Below, one piece after another: positions 9,890 to 22,200 of a DNA stretch of 64,000 bases. How positions within the stretch are numbered: position 1 is the first letter of the stretch; every line of letters starts with the position of its first letter. Source of the stretch: Myxocyprinus asiaticus (lineage: Eukaryota; Chordata; Actinopteri; Cypriniformes; Catostomidae); contig NC_059356.1 of the NCBI RefSeq assembly GCF_019703515.2, forward strand, positions 24,543,197 to 24,607,196. The letters run 5' to 3'. The translations under genes and the position numbers were made by a program. The notes beneath the pieces are model-generated. The model was not told the origin of the DNA. It ran no database searches and was given only the letters and a program-made list of their open reading frames with translations.

Positions 9890-11790
9890 CGCGCATCAGC
9901 AAGCATTTCAGGTTAAGAGCGTTTGTGTCATGGGGAGTCGCGACGCCATGCGAGGGTCGGACGTGTGAATGTCGCACTCTGCACACTTTGCTAGTTTTTA
10001 ATTATTTTTGTGTCCTAAACCGGTGAGATTTGATACACTCTGTTTCGTAACTGTTCTATGAAGACAATATGTCAAAGAATTCAAAGTCCTCGAGCTCTGG
10101 AGACATTAAAAGACACTTACGTGCTCAAGCTGATACCCCTGACAGGGCCGCAGACCAAGGACTCAGTTTGGACTGTACGGCGGGAGAAATTCAACGTCAA
10201 TTGTCCAACATGTCTGTGATGCTGACAAAGGTCGTAGCGGACTTGGAGGTTCTTGCTGTAATACGATCGATCGATTACGGCGGTGGAGGCAAAATTCTCT
10301 GAGTTGGTTACAAGATTGTCGGACGTTGAAAAACGGATCGATTATCTGGAGTCATCGGAGTGAATTAGCTGCTAACCCGCTAGTGACCAAGGCAGATTTG
10401 CAGTGCGTCTGAGAAAAGTTGGAAAACCTTGAGAATCGTAATTGCCGAAACAATGTCCGAATTGTTGGAATTCCTGAGAACGAGGAAGGCCGAGATATGG
10501 TGAAATTCCTAGACGAGCTCTTCCCAAGTCTGCTTGACATAACAGGCCATAAGCCGGAAATCGAGCGAGCTCACAGAGTCCCGGCTCGGAGATTGGCTGA
10601 GGGAGACAGACCCCGATCAATTCTGGCCAAATTTCTGAGATCATCCAATAAAGATCTTGTATTACGTGAGGCGAGGTGTAAAGGTTTTTGTAATTGATGA
10701 CTTGGACCAAATAATAAAGAAAAGCAGCCAATAAGTGCCCAACATAGATGGGAACTCTTTCAATACTGTTTAAAAAGCATCCCAGGGTGATACCTCAAGA
10801 AGTTGGTTGAGAAAATGTCAAGAGTACATTTCTGCAAAATCTAGGCAAAGTGTGGCCACTTTGAAGATGCTAAAATATAACACAGTTTTGATTAATTTTG
10901 GATTTTGTTTAGTCACAACATAATTCCCATAGTTCCATTTATGTTATTCCATAGTCTTGATGACTTTACTATTATTCTAAAATGTGAAAAAAAAGTGATA
11001 ATAAAGAATGAGTGTTTCAAAACTTTTGACCGGTAGTGTATATATATTTGTGTGTGTGTTGGTTCCGCTAGAGGCTGGAGCTTCCTTGGAACACACCTTG
11101 GATGAATCTACATGTTCTTTGTGTTTATTCTGCCTATTGGCTGGAGTTTGTTTTATAGATTATCTTTTGTTGTGTAATTCTGTCTCGAAAAAATTTGTGA
11201 GACCACACAATCCGATGGCAAAGTTGTCATGGGGGCTCTCGTAGGCATACATGGACTTTTTGAGTTTAGATTGATGGACGCCACTTGGCGCTGTCGTGTG
11301 CGGGGTTAATTCACATGTTTTTCTGTTTGTTTGGTTCTGGGGGAAGTTCAGGGTTTGATTGTTGAACTAATGTTGGAAAGTGGTCTTTATAATTTTATTT
11401 TTGACACACAATCTATTTGTTCTACTATGTTAAAATGTCAAATGTTAATTTGAATGGGTTGGGGCACCCCATAAAAAGAAGGAACATTATTTATCTTCTA
11501 TAGAAATATGATATAGTGTTTCTTCAAGAAACGCATCTTTCCCTGCAGGAAGCTGAAACATTTGGGAAGATATTGGGTGGATGTTTTCTTTAGTGTTTGT
11601 CATGTGAGAAGTATCTAACTTAATATGCAATTTTATTATTATTATCTGTCTTGTTGTTGTATTGTTTGTGCACTGGAAGCTTCTGTCACCAAGACAAATT
11701 GACCACTGTTTTATGATTGAAATGTTGTACCGAACGACATTAATTTCCAAGGGTGCAAACTATTCACCATTTGGCAAAATTTGCCGTTTT
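9890..11790 (+). mobile_element. L1-type LINE fragment (ORF1 and start of endonuclease)
   Basis: An ORF1 start at 10069 (M-S-K-N-S-K-S-S) leads into a coiled-coil-like region, then after a frame break 10419-10697 encodes E-N-L-E-N-R-N-C-R-N-N-V-R-I-V-G and I-E-R-A-H-R-V, the conserved L1 ORF1p RNA-recognition core. Downstream, about 11440-11600 reads V-N-L-N-G-L-G-H-P-I-K-R and D-I-V-F-L-Q-E-T-H-L, the N-terminus of an L1 AP-endonuclease. The reverse transcriptase is missing. A Tc1 end (10733-11042) splits the copy. Not capable of movement. Confidence 0.7.
10733..11042 (+). mobile_element. Tc1-like transposon 3' end inserted in the L1 copy
   Basis: Frames encode W-E-L-F-Q-Y-C-L-K-S-I-P-G then Y-L-K-K-L-V-E-K-M, the C-terminus of a fish Tc1 transposase. 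This is followed by its usual AT-rich tail (TTCCATAGTCTTGATGAC) and the end CAAAACTTTTGACCGGTAGTGTATA. Only the 3' part of the element is present. The right border is in a TA run, as expected for Tc1 target sites. Confidence 0.75.
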
Positions 11791-11812
11791 GAATTGAAAA
11801 TGTCATGCACAG

Positions 11813-12108
11813 CAGTGATTCTCAACCTTTTTGACACCAAGGCCCCCCACTGTCCAATACAATATTTGAAGGCCCCCTCGCCCGAAACTAGACGTGTCTG
11901 ATTAATAATCATGGATAATTTTTCATTCTAGAAGTTTCAGAAAGAGTGTTTATGATTTGTAGGCATGCATCTTGAAGTATTTTTTTAGCATTTTAATTAA
12001 GCAGGATTATTTTAATAATTCTTATTTTAAATTAATTTTAAGTCATCTTGAGGCCCTCTTGGAGGTGTGCTGAGGCCCCCAGTGGGTCCAGGCCCCTGGT
12101 TGAGACAG
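11813..12108. mobile_element. hAT-like MITE (CAGTGATTCTCAACC ends)
   Basis: Left end CAGTGATTCTCAACCTTTTT with AAGGCCCCCCACTG. Right end GAGGCCCCCAGTGGGTCCAG then CCTGGTTGAGACAGTA. About 295 bp, no coding capacity. The end sequence is typical of hAT/Charlie-type short elements. Confidence 0.6.
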
Positions 12109-12385
12109 TACATGATTCAGATGTCATTCATAATTGTGAATGTGAAAACATTATCGGAGTAGTTTTCAGCATGTCAGGCTTAAGATAAAGCGTGAATGTG
12201 TGTATATTGGATCTTTTTAGAAAATTCACTTGGCATTGTCTAAGAAAATTATCTATAAAAAAAAAAAAAAAAACACAAAGTAGATTGTTTTCACCCACAG
12301 ATTAAAGGACTGAGGACCATTATATTTGTGACCACAACATCCGTGACCCCCACCTCCAAAATGGCTTTGGTTAGTGTTACCCGTA

Positions 12386-14115
12386 GCACCGTTAAACATT
12401 AAAAAGAGGGAGAACAGATTTCAACACTAACCTAAGGGGAAACATAGGGGAACAGACTTCATCACTAACCTAAGGGGAAACAGACTTCGACTCTAACCTA
12501 ACAGACTTCGATACTAACCTAAGGTGAAACATAGGGTGAACAGACTTCGACACTAACCTAAGGGGAAACATAGGGTGAACAGACTTCGACACTAACCTAA
12601 CAGACTTCAACACTAACCTAAGGGGAAACATAGGGTGAACAGACTTCGACATTAACCTAAGGGGAAACAGACTTCGACTCTAACCTAACAGACTTCGATA
12701 CTAACCTAAGGGGAAACAGACTTCGACTCTAACCTAACAGACTTCGACACTAACCTAAGGGGAAACAGACTTCGACTCTAACCTAACAGACTTCGATACT
12801 AACCTAAGGGGAAACATAGGGTGAACAGACTTCGACACTAACCTAAGGTGAAACATAGGGTGAACAGACTTCGACACTAACCTAAGGGGAAACATAGGGT
12901 GAACAGACTTCGACATTAACCTAAGGGGAAACATAAGGGGAACAGACTTTGACACTAACCTAACAGATTTCAACACTAACCTAAGGGGAAACATAGGGGG
13001 AACAGACTTCATCACTAACCTAAGGGGAAACAGACTTCGACTCTAACCTAACAGACTTTGATACTAACCTAAGGGGAAACATAGGGTGAACAGACTTCGA
13101 CACTAACCTAAGGGGAAACATAGGGGGAACAGACTTCGACACTAACCTAAGGGGAAACATAGGGGGAACAAACTTCGATACTAACCTAAGGGGAAACATA
13201 GAAACATAGGGTGAACAGACTTCGACACCAACCTAACAGACTTCAACACTAACCAAAGGGGAAACAGACTTCGACTCTAACCTAACAGACTTCGATACTA
13301 ACCTAAGGGGAAACATAGGGTGAACAGACTTCGACACTAACCTAAGGGGAAACATAGGGGGAACAAACTTCGATACTAACCTAAGGGGAAACATAGGGTG
13401 AACAGACTTCGACACTAACCTAAGGGGAAACATAGAAACATAGGGTGAACAGACTTCGACACTAACCTAACAGACTTCGATACTAACCTAAGGGGAAACA
13501 TAGGGTGAACAGATTTCGACACTAACCTAAGGGGAAACATAGGGGGAACAAACTTCGATACTAACCTAAGGGGAAACATAGGGTGAACAGACTTCGACAC
13601 TAACCTAAGGGGAAACATAGAAACATAGGGTGAACAGACTTCGACACTAACCTAAGGGGAAACAGACTTCGACACTAACCTAAGGGGAAACATAGAAACA
13701 TAGGGTGAACAGACTTTGACACCAACCTAACAGACTTCAACACTAACCTAAGGGGAAACAGACTTCGACACTAACCTAAGGGGAAACACAGGGGGAACAG
13801 ACTTCAACACTAACCTAACAGACTTCAGACACTAACCTAAGGGGAAACATAGGGGGAACAGACTTCAACACTAACCTAAGGGGAAACACAGGGGGAACAG
13901 ACTTCGACACTAACCTAACAGACTTCAACACTAACCTAAGGGGAAACAGGGGGAACAGACTTCGACATTAACCTAACAGATTTCAACACTAACCTAAGGG
14001 GAAACACAGGGTGAACAGACTTCGACACTAACCTAAGGGGAAACAGTAACATAGGGTGAACAGACTTCAACACTAACCTAAGGGGAAACACAGGGGGAAC
14101 AGATTTCGACAGAAC
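12386..14115. repeat. minisatellite array, 39-bp modular unit
   Basis: About 1.7 kb made of two modules: a 21-bp block (AACAGACTTCGACACTAAC plus CT) and an 18-bp block (AAGGGGAAACATAGGGTG). They alternate as a 39-bp unit in most of the array. In places the 18-bp block is missing or shortened by 12 bp, or AAACATAG is doubled. Single-base variants (GAC/GAT/CAA, GGTG/GGGG) recur in blocks, so stretches have been copied together. Because 39 is a multiple of 3, the minus strand gives long false frames of a 13-residue repeat (M-F-P-L-R-L-V-S-K-S-V-H-P). I do not call these genes. Confidence 0.95.
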
Positions 14116-14390
14116 ACCGGCAAACCGTTCAGGACAATAAAATCGAGAACCAACAGATTGAGGAACAGCTTCTATGACATAGCTGAGGCCTCCATCACAC
14201 CCCTCCCACAGAGCAGTAAAAAGAAACTGTGAGCACACACACACAACAAGGACTGTGGACGATGACAATATAAAGCACTCACAACATCAGACATATCTAC
14301 AGATTGCACATAAAACATATAACATTTCTCAGGATAAAGAAACATGTTATATAAATGCAATCCTAAAAATAAAACAGATTTTATTCTTCA

Positions 14391-14648
14391 CTAATTATTC
14401 AGTCTGATGACAGGCACCCAGACAAGTCCAGTCACCAGAAACATCAGCCCTATTGACAAGAATACAGGTCCAACAAAATAGGGCACATGGCCCACCTGAG
14501 TGAAGTATAACAAGGACAGTGCAGTGCCAAACAGAAGACTCCAAATGAAGATGGCCAGGGCTGGCTTTTGAAAGTTACTCCACTCCTTTGTGGGGTTCTT
14601 TTCCCAGGCCAGATTCATCCATTCCCAGGCTACTGTCCTCAGTTGGAA
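14391..14648 (-). CDS. PIRT-like two-helix membrane protein, last exon
   Basis: The exon starts after a clear acceptor (TCTATCATTCCTGCAG, boundary 14648) and is open to a stop at 14391. From the first Met (14618) it gives 75 residues; if the ten codons before it are also coding, an upstream exon holds the start. Two hydrophobic segments are seen: A-L-A-I-F-I-W-S-L-L-F-G-T-A-L-S-L-L and Y-F-V-G-P-V-F-L-S-I-G-L-M-F-L-V. The block V-G-P-V-F-L-S-I-G-L-M-F-L-V-T-G-L-V-W-V-P-V-I resembles the second helix of PIRT, a phosphoinositide-binding regulator of TRP channels. PIRT is usually about 137 residues with a longer N-terminus, so this may be a divergent paralogue. An AATAAA on the minus strand (about 14385-14380) lies just after the stop. 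Confidence 0.5.
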   Translation of the reverse strand, partial: FQLRTVAWEWMNLAWEKNPTKEWSNFQKPALAIFIWSLLFGTALSLLYFTQVGHVPYFVGPVFLSIGLMFLVTGLVWVPVIRLNN

Positions 14649-15327
14649 CTGCAGGAATGATAGAGAGCATCCCAAGCTACAGAAATGAAAGACCACTGGT
14701 ATGAATCCTGTCTGACATATTCAGAACTTACAAGAAAAAGTGTTACAGTAAAACCCAGCCATTAATATTTCAAAATCAAAAGATCAGGTACACTTGCTCA
14801 GAAAGCTCAAAGCCCATCAAATGGTAATACGGAAGCTCTTCCTCCACTTCTGTCCGGCAGTTACTTTATCCACAAAATACAGTGGGATGAAAGCTACTCC
14901 CTCTGGGTATGTCAATATGAACATCTGGAGCAGGACTGCACTGCCTTATTTGTGTCGCTAACAGTGTAATTGCGCCTGAATAAAATCCCATTGCAACTGC
15001 TTTACGCAGTGGACGAAACAGAGTTATTAAAAACCATGATTTACAAGGCCTAGTATGGCATCTGTGCTACCATCTACAAACAAAAAAATCATTGTAGTCC
15101 GCACATGCAAGATATTAAGTGATACTGGAATTAGGAATACATAAGCAGCTGAATGCTACAGGGAACAAGTACTTAGGAATTTGACTGCATTAAAAAAAAA
15201 TAATGGGATGAAATATATGTTTGCAGCAGTAGATATTTGATGGGAGTGTTCCTACATATGTAAAAACAACACAAACCATAACTATTTTTTAATGTATTAG
15301 GTATACTAAGCAGCATTTTATTACATT

Positions 15328-15515
15328 TAGGGCTCAACAGTAAGTTTTATTTTCCCCTGGCCAGTAGGGTTAGGGTTATAAAAAACATGTATGTACAGTA
15401 TGCACAGTACATAATCAATGAAAGGTGTAGTGACAACACAATAATAGCCAGATTGGGCACTGCCCTGACACTCTCACACTGGCCCCATACCACTCTTATT
15501 GTTGTTAAGCCCTGA
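15328..15515. mobile_element. short MITE with AGGGCT ends
   Basis: Ends are inverted: AGGGCTCAACAGTAAG at the left and GTTGTTAAGCCCTG at the right, with CTGGCC/GGCCCC just inside. About 190 bp. Related ends occur near 23705 (CAGGGCTCAACGCC). Confidence 0.5.
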
Positions 15516-16222
15516 CATTCTAAAGATGTTAACTGGCAATTATCAGGGCAGATACAGGTCAAATGTATTCCCATCACACTGTGAGATGTAAAAAAACAGG
15601 CAACAATACAAGTTATTAACAAGGGAGGAAAAAACAACTTCCATTTTTCCCTAATTTTATATTTTATTGTCATTGAAAATGCTTTAATAACTTGAACACG
15701 CTCATGCACTTTGCAAGAACGTTCTGTGAAGAGAAACCAAAATGGGAATAAGCAATGGGAGACATGTGCAACCAAGATATTAACATTTTGGTTTCAATTG
15801 GTTAATCATTAAAACTTTAAACTTATTTTATGTTAACAAGCAAATCTTGGTCCACATCCATTTACTGTATCTGCTGCCATTATATATCTCTGATGGAAGC
15901 AAACAGAAAATTATATATAAAAAAAAAAGTTTGGAAGAGAGCTAAATCTCTGGCCATTCAATGTGTGCAGGTTGATGGGGAGGAACGGGTCATGGGGGTG
16001 AACCTAAAACAATGGCATCGCTGAGCTCTCAATATGAGAAAGCTAACACATGTGGACTTGATTTTCATTTTCTTAAAAACAGATATCTTTTAAGAGAAGT
16101 TTTTTAAGCTGGTCATCAAGAGGCGGAGGGGACAAAGGACAGCGGGGCAATGAAGTGAGCTGCAGCTGAAGCAGCAACAACCTCCGCCTTGGTCAGTCGT
16201 TTCAGAACAACCACACATCTTT

Positions 16223-19200
16223 TCAGTCCTTCTCAGCAACAAGCTTCAGCACCTTCCCAATTGCAATGGTTTTCCCTGAAAGACAAGAACATTTATTATT
16301 TGTATTTTTTTAAACTGCAAAAATCTTCATGGAACAGAATCAGATTTAAACTACAAATCCATGTTAAAAAGAACAAAAAAATGTCTGGTCACTTTGTACA
16401 AATTATACTAAAAACCAGTGAGACGCTCCAAAAGCATCTCACGTTCAGTGAGAGCAGGACATACAGTATGGACAAACTCGATGCAAAATGGATTGCGGTC
16501 TACTGTAGGCTTGTTTAATTATATGAGAACACAACAAACCGTATATTGACTTCTAAAGCCACTTTTTGTTTGGTTTAATCAAAGCTTTACTCATCTGCCA
16601 CAATAATGCAATACATTTCAATCTAAATAACCTTATTACATTCATTTCACTTTGAGTGCTAAATACGCTTTTCATGTGGGACACGGATGTGCGTGGAGTC
16701 TGTGAAGCCAAATTGTGCTGTGCTATCCGTGCGGTGTGTGCATGCGTCAACCGGGCACTCCTTAAAATATGATCTCTCATGACATACGCAGAGCAGCTCA
16801 GATGCATGATTAATTCGGGCTTCCATCAATATCGTTGCGCATGCGACCCATTTGAACTTTACATGAGAATTTGCTATTTTGAAGTACCATGGAGCAGTTC
16901 AACCATCATGTGAAACATCTTGACAATGCCGACATTCTGAACAGCACTAACGAGGGAAAGAGAAATCACATGCTCAGCACTAGCATCAGTTATAAGACTT
17001 TACACATCTACACATCAACACCCTTACTAACATTTATCCCAGTTAACTGTAACAGAATTTTTCATTACAACTGTGGAAGTTGTAGCCAAGAAAACCGCGG
17101 ATAGCACGGATAGTTGGAAACAAGCCATGGGTAAGTAAGTATTTTGAACTGGACTAAACTGAAAAATTAGCTGTCATCAAACGAGTGATGATCACTTACT
17201 GTGACTATATTATTTATCTGTATAATTTTTATAACATCTGAAGTACCTTATTTTGTTGTGGACATCCCAATGTGGATACAGAGAGCAGAATAAAATAATA
17301 TGCATGAGGACAAAAAAAAAAACGTAATTGTGTAAAATAGGCACATAATATCAGAATATCGATCACAGGTCCCTGAATCGAATCATATTGCAGCAGACTG
17401 AAGTATCTGCAAATATCAGATTGCAGGCCAAGAGAATCGATTCAAAGATTGTATCGTGATGAAACGTCCGATTTACACCCTTATTAGCTAGGTGTTTCTA
17501 GTATGTTGCTAGGTTTTGCTAGCATGATTTAGAATGTTACAGCACTTAGCTAGGCATGGCTAGGATCTTTTAACATGTTGCTAGCATGTTTTAGCACTTA
17601 GCTAGGCATTGTTAGCAATTAATTGTGATTAATTTATCAGTATGTCATGTAATTATTTTGATATGTTTAATAGATTGACAACCTCATATATACATAAATA
17701 TCCAAGGACTATTTCCCACTGATAGTCCTTGCATGTATGAGCGCAACTAGGGTTTTTAAAGTCCCAATTAAGATGAATAAATTACTTTACAACTTTCAAA
17801 ATATATAGTGTGGACACACCATTCAGGATCACATGATCATAAATGGCAAAATTACTACTGCATGCACTATTCACTTAACTTTAACAGCCTTGTTCAAAGG
17901 CCCTGCCTGATGGGATTAGGTTGCTCAATTTAGTTTTGAATGATCCTTCAAATAGCACCCTATTCATGGGCACAAAAAGCTGTTTGGAATTGGCTCACTG
18001 TCTACTCACCTTCATCTCGTAAGGTGAAGCGCCCCATCTGAGGGAAATCTTTGAAGGTCTCAAGGCAGATGGTCCCAGCTGTTCTCAGACGAGCAATGCA
18101 TACCTGGTCCTGTTTGACAAAGCGAGGTCGTGTTTTGCTCTTCTCCCCTGTCTTTTTGTCTACCAGACAGATTAAGGCCTGCAAAGGGGCCAAAGGCACA
18201 ATTAAACTACTGTGAGACAGAACTAGCTGTAAATCTAGTCCGTTGCCTTGCAGTCATAGATTTCTTCACTAATGACAATGTCTTCACAAAAGCATGTTAA
18301 TCAGTCAGTGTAAGCACTGAAACTGAATCGACACTTCACTAAGCTCCACCCACCTTGCTTACAGTCGCTCGCTCTGACGAGCTCTGCAGAACTCCCCTTA
18401 GGAATGAATGGGAGATTGCTGTGAAGGGCGCGGTTTTTGGCTAAATATTCTCAAATGGAATGGATAATATTAAGTTGACTGGTATGAAGACTGACATTGT
18501 AATGCATTTTTATCTGACGTTTTTGTGTAAAAGAAATTGTTAAATTACACACTAATTTGAATTTGAAAACTGCAGAGACTGAATCAGAATAGAGGCAAAC
18601 AGTCACAAAGAGAAAAGCATCATTTGATAGTGATTACAAACCTCATGACATTAATGTAAGTGAAAAGAACTGCTCATAACACACTCACCATGATGCTGTG
18701 AACTCTTTATTTACCATCACCTTTACTAAGACCTCAATACGCAAATTAAAAGTTAATAGCTTTCATTTACCTTGGAGCAAATGTAGGTGTCCTCGCTGAT
18801 GTTATACATGTTCATTTGGGAATGAGGGCTGACAGTTTAATCCTGCATTCTCTTCAAGAGATTTATTTAAAGATTTTTTTAAAAGAAAAAAAAAGAAACA
18901 CTGCATGTGTCCTTTCTAGGTACATGGTGTCACTGTTAAAACAAATTTTTTTTTTTTTTTTACATATTTTGGAACATTTTGATAAAATCCCGCTTAAAAC
19001 TGCTCAAACACGCATTACTACCATAGGCTCTCATTGTAAAAAGGCAAATGCTTGTCAGAGAAATGGAGGTGGGGCAACGGTGGCTAAGACAGGATTGGTC
19101 AGAAACGCTTTCAAGGCAGGGCTTAGCGAAGGGTCAATTACATTTGCACCAATTACCGTAATTTGCACTTCTTCAATGCAGGTGTGGATATGAAGCACTG

Positions 19201-22200
19201 CATTGTAACCTGGGCAGATGATTGACTTGTGTTCAATGATGACTATCTGAAAATGACAGAAACACACAATATTTGTAATGCTGCAAAACAAAACAACAAA
19301 CCAAATGAGAAAACACACCCCTCTCTTTCTGACCTTAAAGTAGTAGTTCACCCAAAATGTTTAATTCTCTCATAATTTAGTAAGAAACAGATCAATATTT
19401 AAATCCTTTTTTACTATAAATCTCCACATTTAACCAGCATGATCGGTAGGTGACGATATGCACAAAGAATGCAAAAAAACAAAAGAATGTGAAAGGAGAT
19501 TTATAGTAAAAAAGGACTCAAATATTGATCTGTTTCTCACCCACACCTATTATATCGCTTCTGAAGATATAGATTTAACCACTGGAGCATTATAGATTAC
19601 TTTTATGCTGCCTTTGTGATTTTTGGAGCTTCAAAGTTCTGGCCACCATTCATTTGCATTGTGAGGACCTTTCAGAGCTGAAATATTCTTCTTAAAAACT
19701 TTTTGCATTCTGCAGAAGAAAAAGTTATACACATCTAGGATGAGGGTGAGTAAATGAAGAGAGAATTTTAATTTTTGGGTGAACTATCCCTTTAATCATA
19801 GCATGATGTGTCGTGAGTTACCTGGGCATCAAACGTGCGCCCAGAGTGGCAGAGGCTCTCAGCAGTGCAGAGGATGAAGCCTGGCAGGATCTCCTCCTCT
19901 TCAATACCCTTGAGTCGCAACTTTAAGTTCTCTCCAGGCCCAGCATCATCAGTTTCAACATCATCAGATAGCAGAATCAGCACCTCCACAGTGTGCTGAA
20001 TACAGTTCATACAGGTAGAGGTGCATCATTCAGTCAATTATGTCACAAGCCTCAGTTCAACATGAAGTGTAAAACTGTTGCATTCTGATCATCTTACCCT
20101 GTTGGGCATCATCACAAGTTGCTGAGCTTTACTGATGGATCCTGATTCCAGTTTCCCCAAAACTACGGTGCCCATGTCCTGCAAAGACACATGAACATGT
20201 TTTTGAAGAAAATCGAACACAATTACATCACTGCAGAATGTTAAAACTTCAGAATGGAGGGACGACATGCATGACAAAAATTTGTTAAATATACTCCAAT
20301 ACACTCACCTTATACTTATCTACTATGGGTAATCTGACTGGTCCATCACTTGATCTGTTGAAGTTTGGCAAACTCTCCAGATGTGTAATGAATGGTAACC
20401 CTCTGTTGACAGTGGACAAAAACAAAATCACAGACCATTATTTCAGATAAAACTCTAATAGTAAACATTCTGTATGTTTTAAAATATAGATAATTTTCTT
20501 TACTAATACTTTGCCATTGTAAAGCTTTAGAATGACAATTAAATAACTGCACATATGTCATTAAGCTAACTCGGCACACTTACGTATACCAAGGGCAGTG
20601 CTCCACCGGTTCCTTTAGGTTGGCCCCAGTAAGTCCCGAACACGGCATAAAATGAACATCTTTTCTGGGGTTGAACCCAACCTTCTTCAAAAATGGAACA
20701 AGTTTCTCCTTACATTCTTCGTACCTACAGATAAATTGTGAAAAGAAATTTTAATGACACCAAACGTTATAACTTAAAATTTAACTTACGTAACACCTGT
20801 TTTAAAAGAATTGAGAAATACACATTAACAATAGCTATTGACTATAAATGTCCATTTACTGACCTCTCTAAACTCCAGTTCACTGTAGGGTCATCCATTT
20901 TGTTTACAAGAACAATCAAATGCTTTACTCCAGCAGTTTTGGCCAACATGGCGTGCTCTCGTGTCTGACCTCCTTTCTCAAAGCCTGTTTCAAACTCTCC
21001 TTTCCTTGCAGAGATTACCTTTAGAAAAAAATAATGACAGCTTGAGTTCGACATCTGTATTCAAACTGCATCATCTACGGTCTGCTTTTATCATATTCGA
21101 TATGGTCACAGCTCAGCAGCAGAGTTTTTTTTTTATGCAGAGTTCTTGAACTGCAGACAGCATGAGTGATCATTTTTCATGGTTGTCCTTCAGTGCCTAT
21201 TCAATGCCATGACTCACCAGCACTGCCAAATCAGCCTGTGATGCACCGCCAATCATGTTGGGGACGAAGCTTTTGTGGCCTGGCGCATCCAGAATGGTAA
21301 AGTGTTTTTTCTCCGTCTCGAAGTATGCACGTCCAACTTCCACAGTCTTTCCCTTGTCCCTCTCCTCCTGGTTTGTGTCAAGGGCCCATGAGAGGTACCT
21401 GAGAAAAACACTTTACTGTGAAAATCTTTAAGAAATAACTGTGGTTACAAATCCCAGTTTTGCTTGGACTAGAGATGTGTAGGTATTTTTCTCATGATAT
21501 TGCAATAATATTTTATCAACATTTGTATCTTTGAATCACTATTTTTTTAAATGTATGCATTCATATCATTTCAGTTAGAAAATTCAGATGTTCTGATAAA
21601 GTAACTTAATTGTTAAAGGGATAGTTCACCCAAAATTGAAAATTCTCATAATTTTCTCAACTTCATGCCATCCCAGACTTTCTTCAGCAGAACACATAAT
21701 TTTTTTTAAAAGAATATTTAATCTCTGTGGGTCCAATAAGTGAATTTTCCAACTTTTTGAAGCTCCAAAAAGTACATTCAGCCATCAGAAAAGTAATCCA
21801 CACAACTCCAGTGGTCTAATTAATGTCTTCTGAAGCTAAACGCTAGGTGTTTTTGAGAAATAGATCAATATTTACAATTTTTTTTTACTAAATATGTTTG
21901 CCCCCGGCCAACTTGAGGTTTGTACATTGACGTGGGTGGGGTTCAAACTGCCTCTCACGTGACATAAGCGCGTAAGCCTCCTCTGCATAGATATTCATCC
22001 GTAGATACCTTATTACAGCTGTTTCTATAGACCACAATACTGTTTCCACAAAAGCAGTTTATGCAGCGGTCTGAGCAAGGAGGTCGGTCTGAGGCATCTC
22101 CTCCATTCACTCACTTGCATTCAAACCGATTCAAACAGTTCTCCTTGTTCACCGTTCCAAGACAGCGCTGCAGTTGATTTATTCAAACCAGCCGAATGAG

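Noticed and set aside
12386..14115. CRISPR-like look of the repeat array
   Set aside because: There are no unique spacers: both blocks are themselves repeats, and the genome is vertebrate.
12470..14268. Several minus-strand open frames encoding M-F-P-L-R-L-V-S-K-S-V-H-P repeats
   Set aside because: They follow only from a 39-bp DNA repeat whose length is a multiple of 3. The frame is lost wherever AAACATAG doubles. No start context, splice sites or homology.
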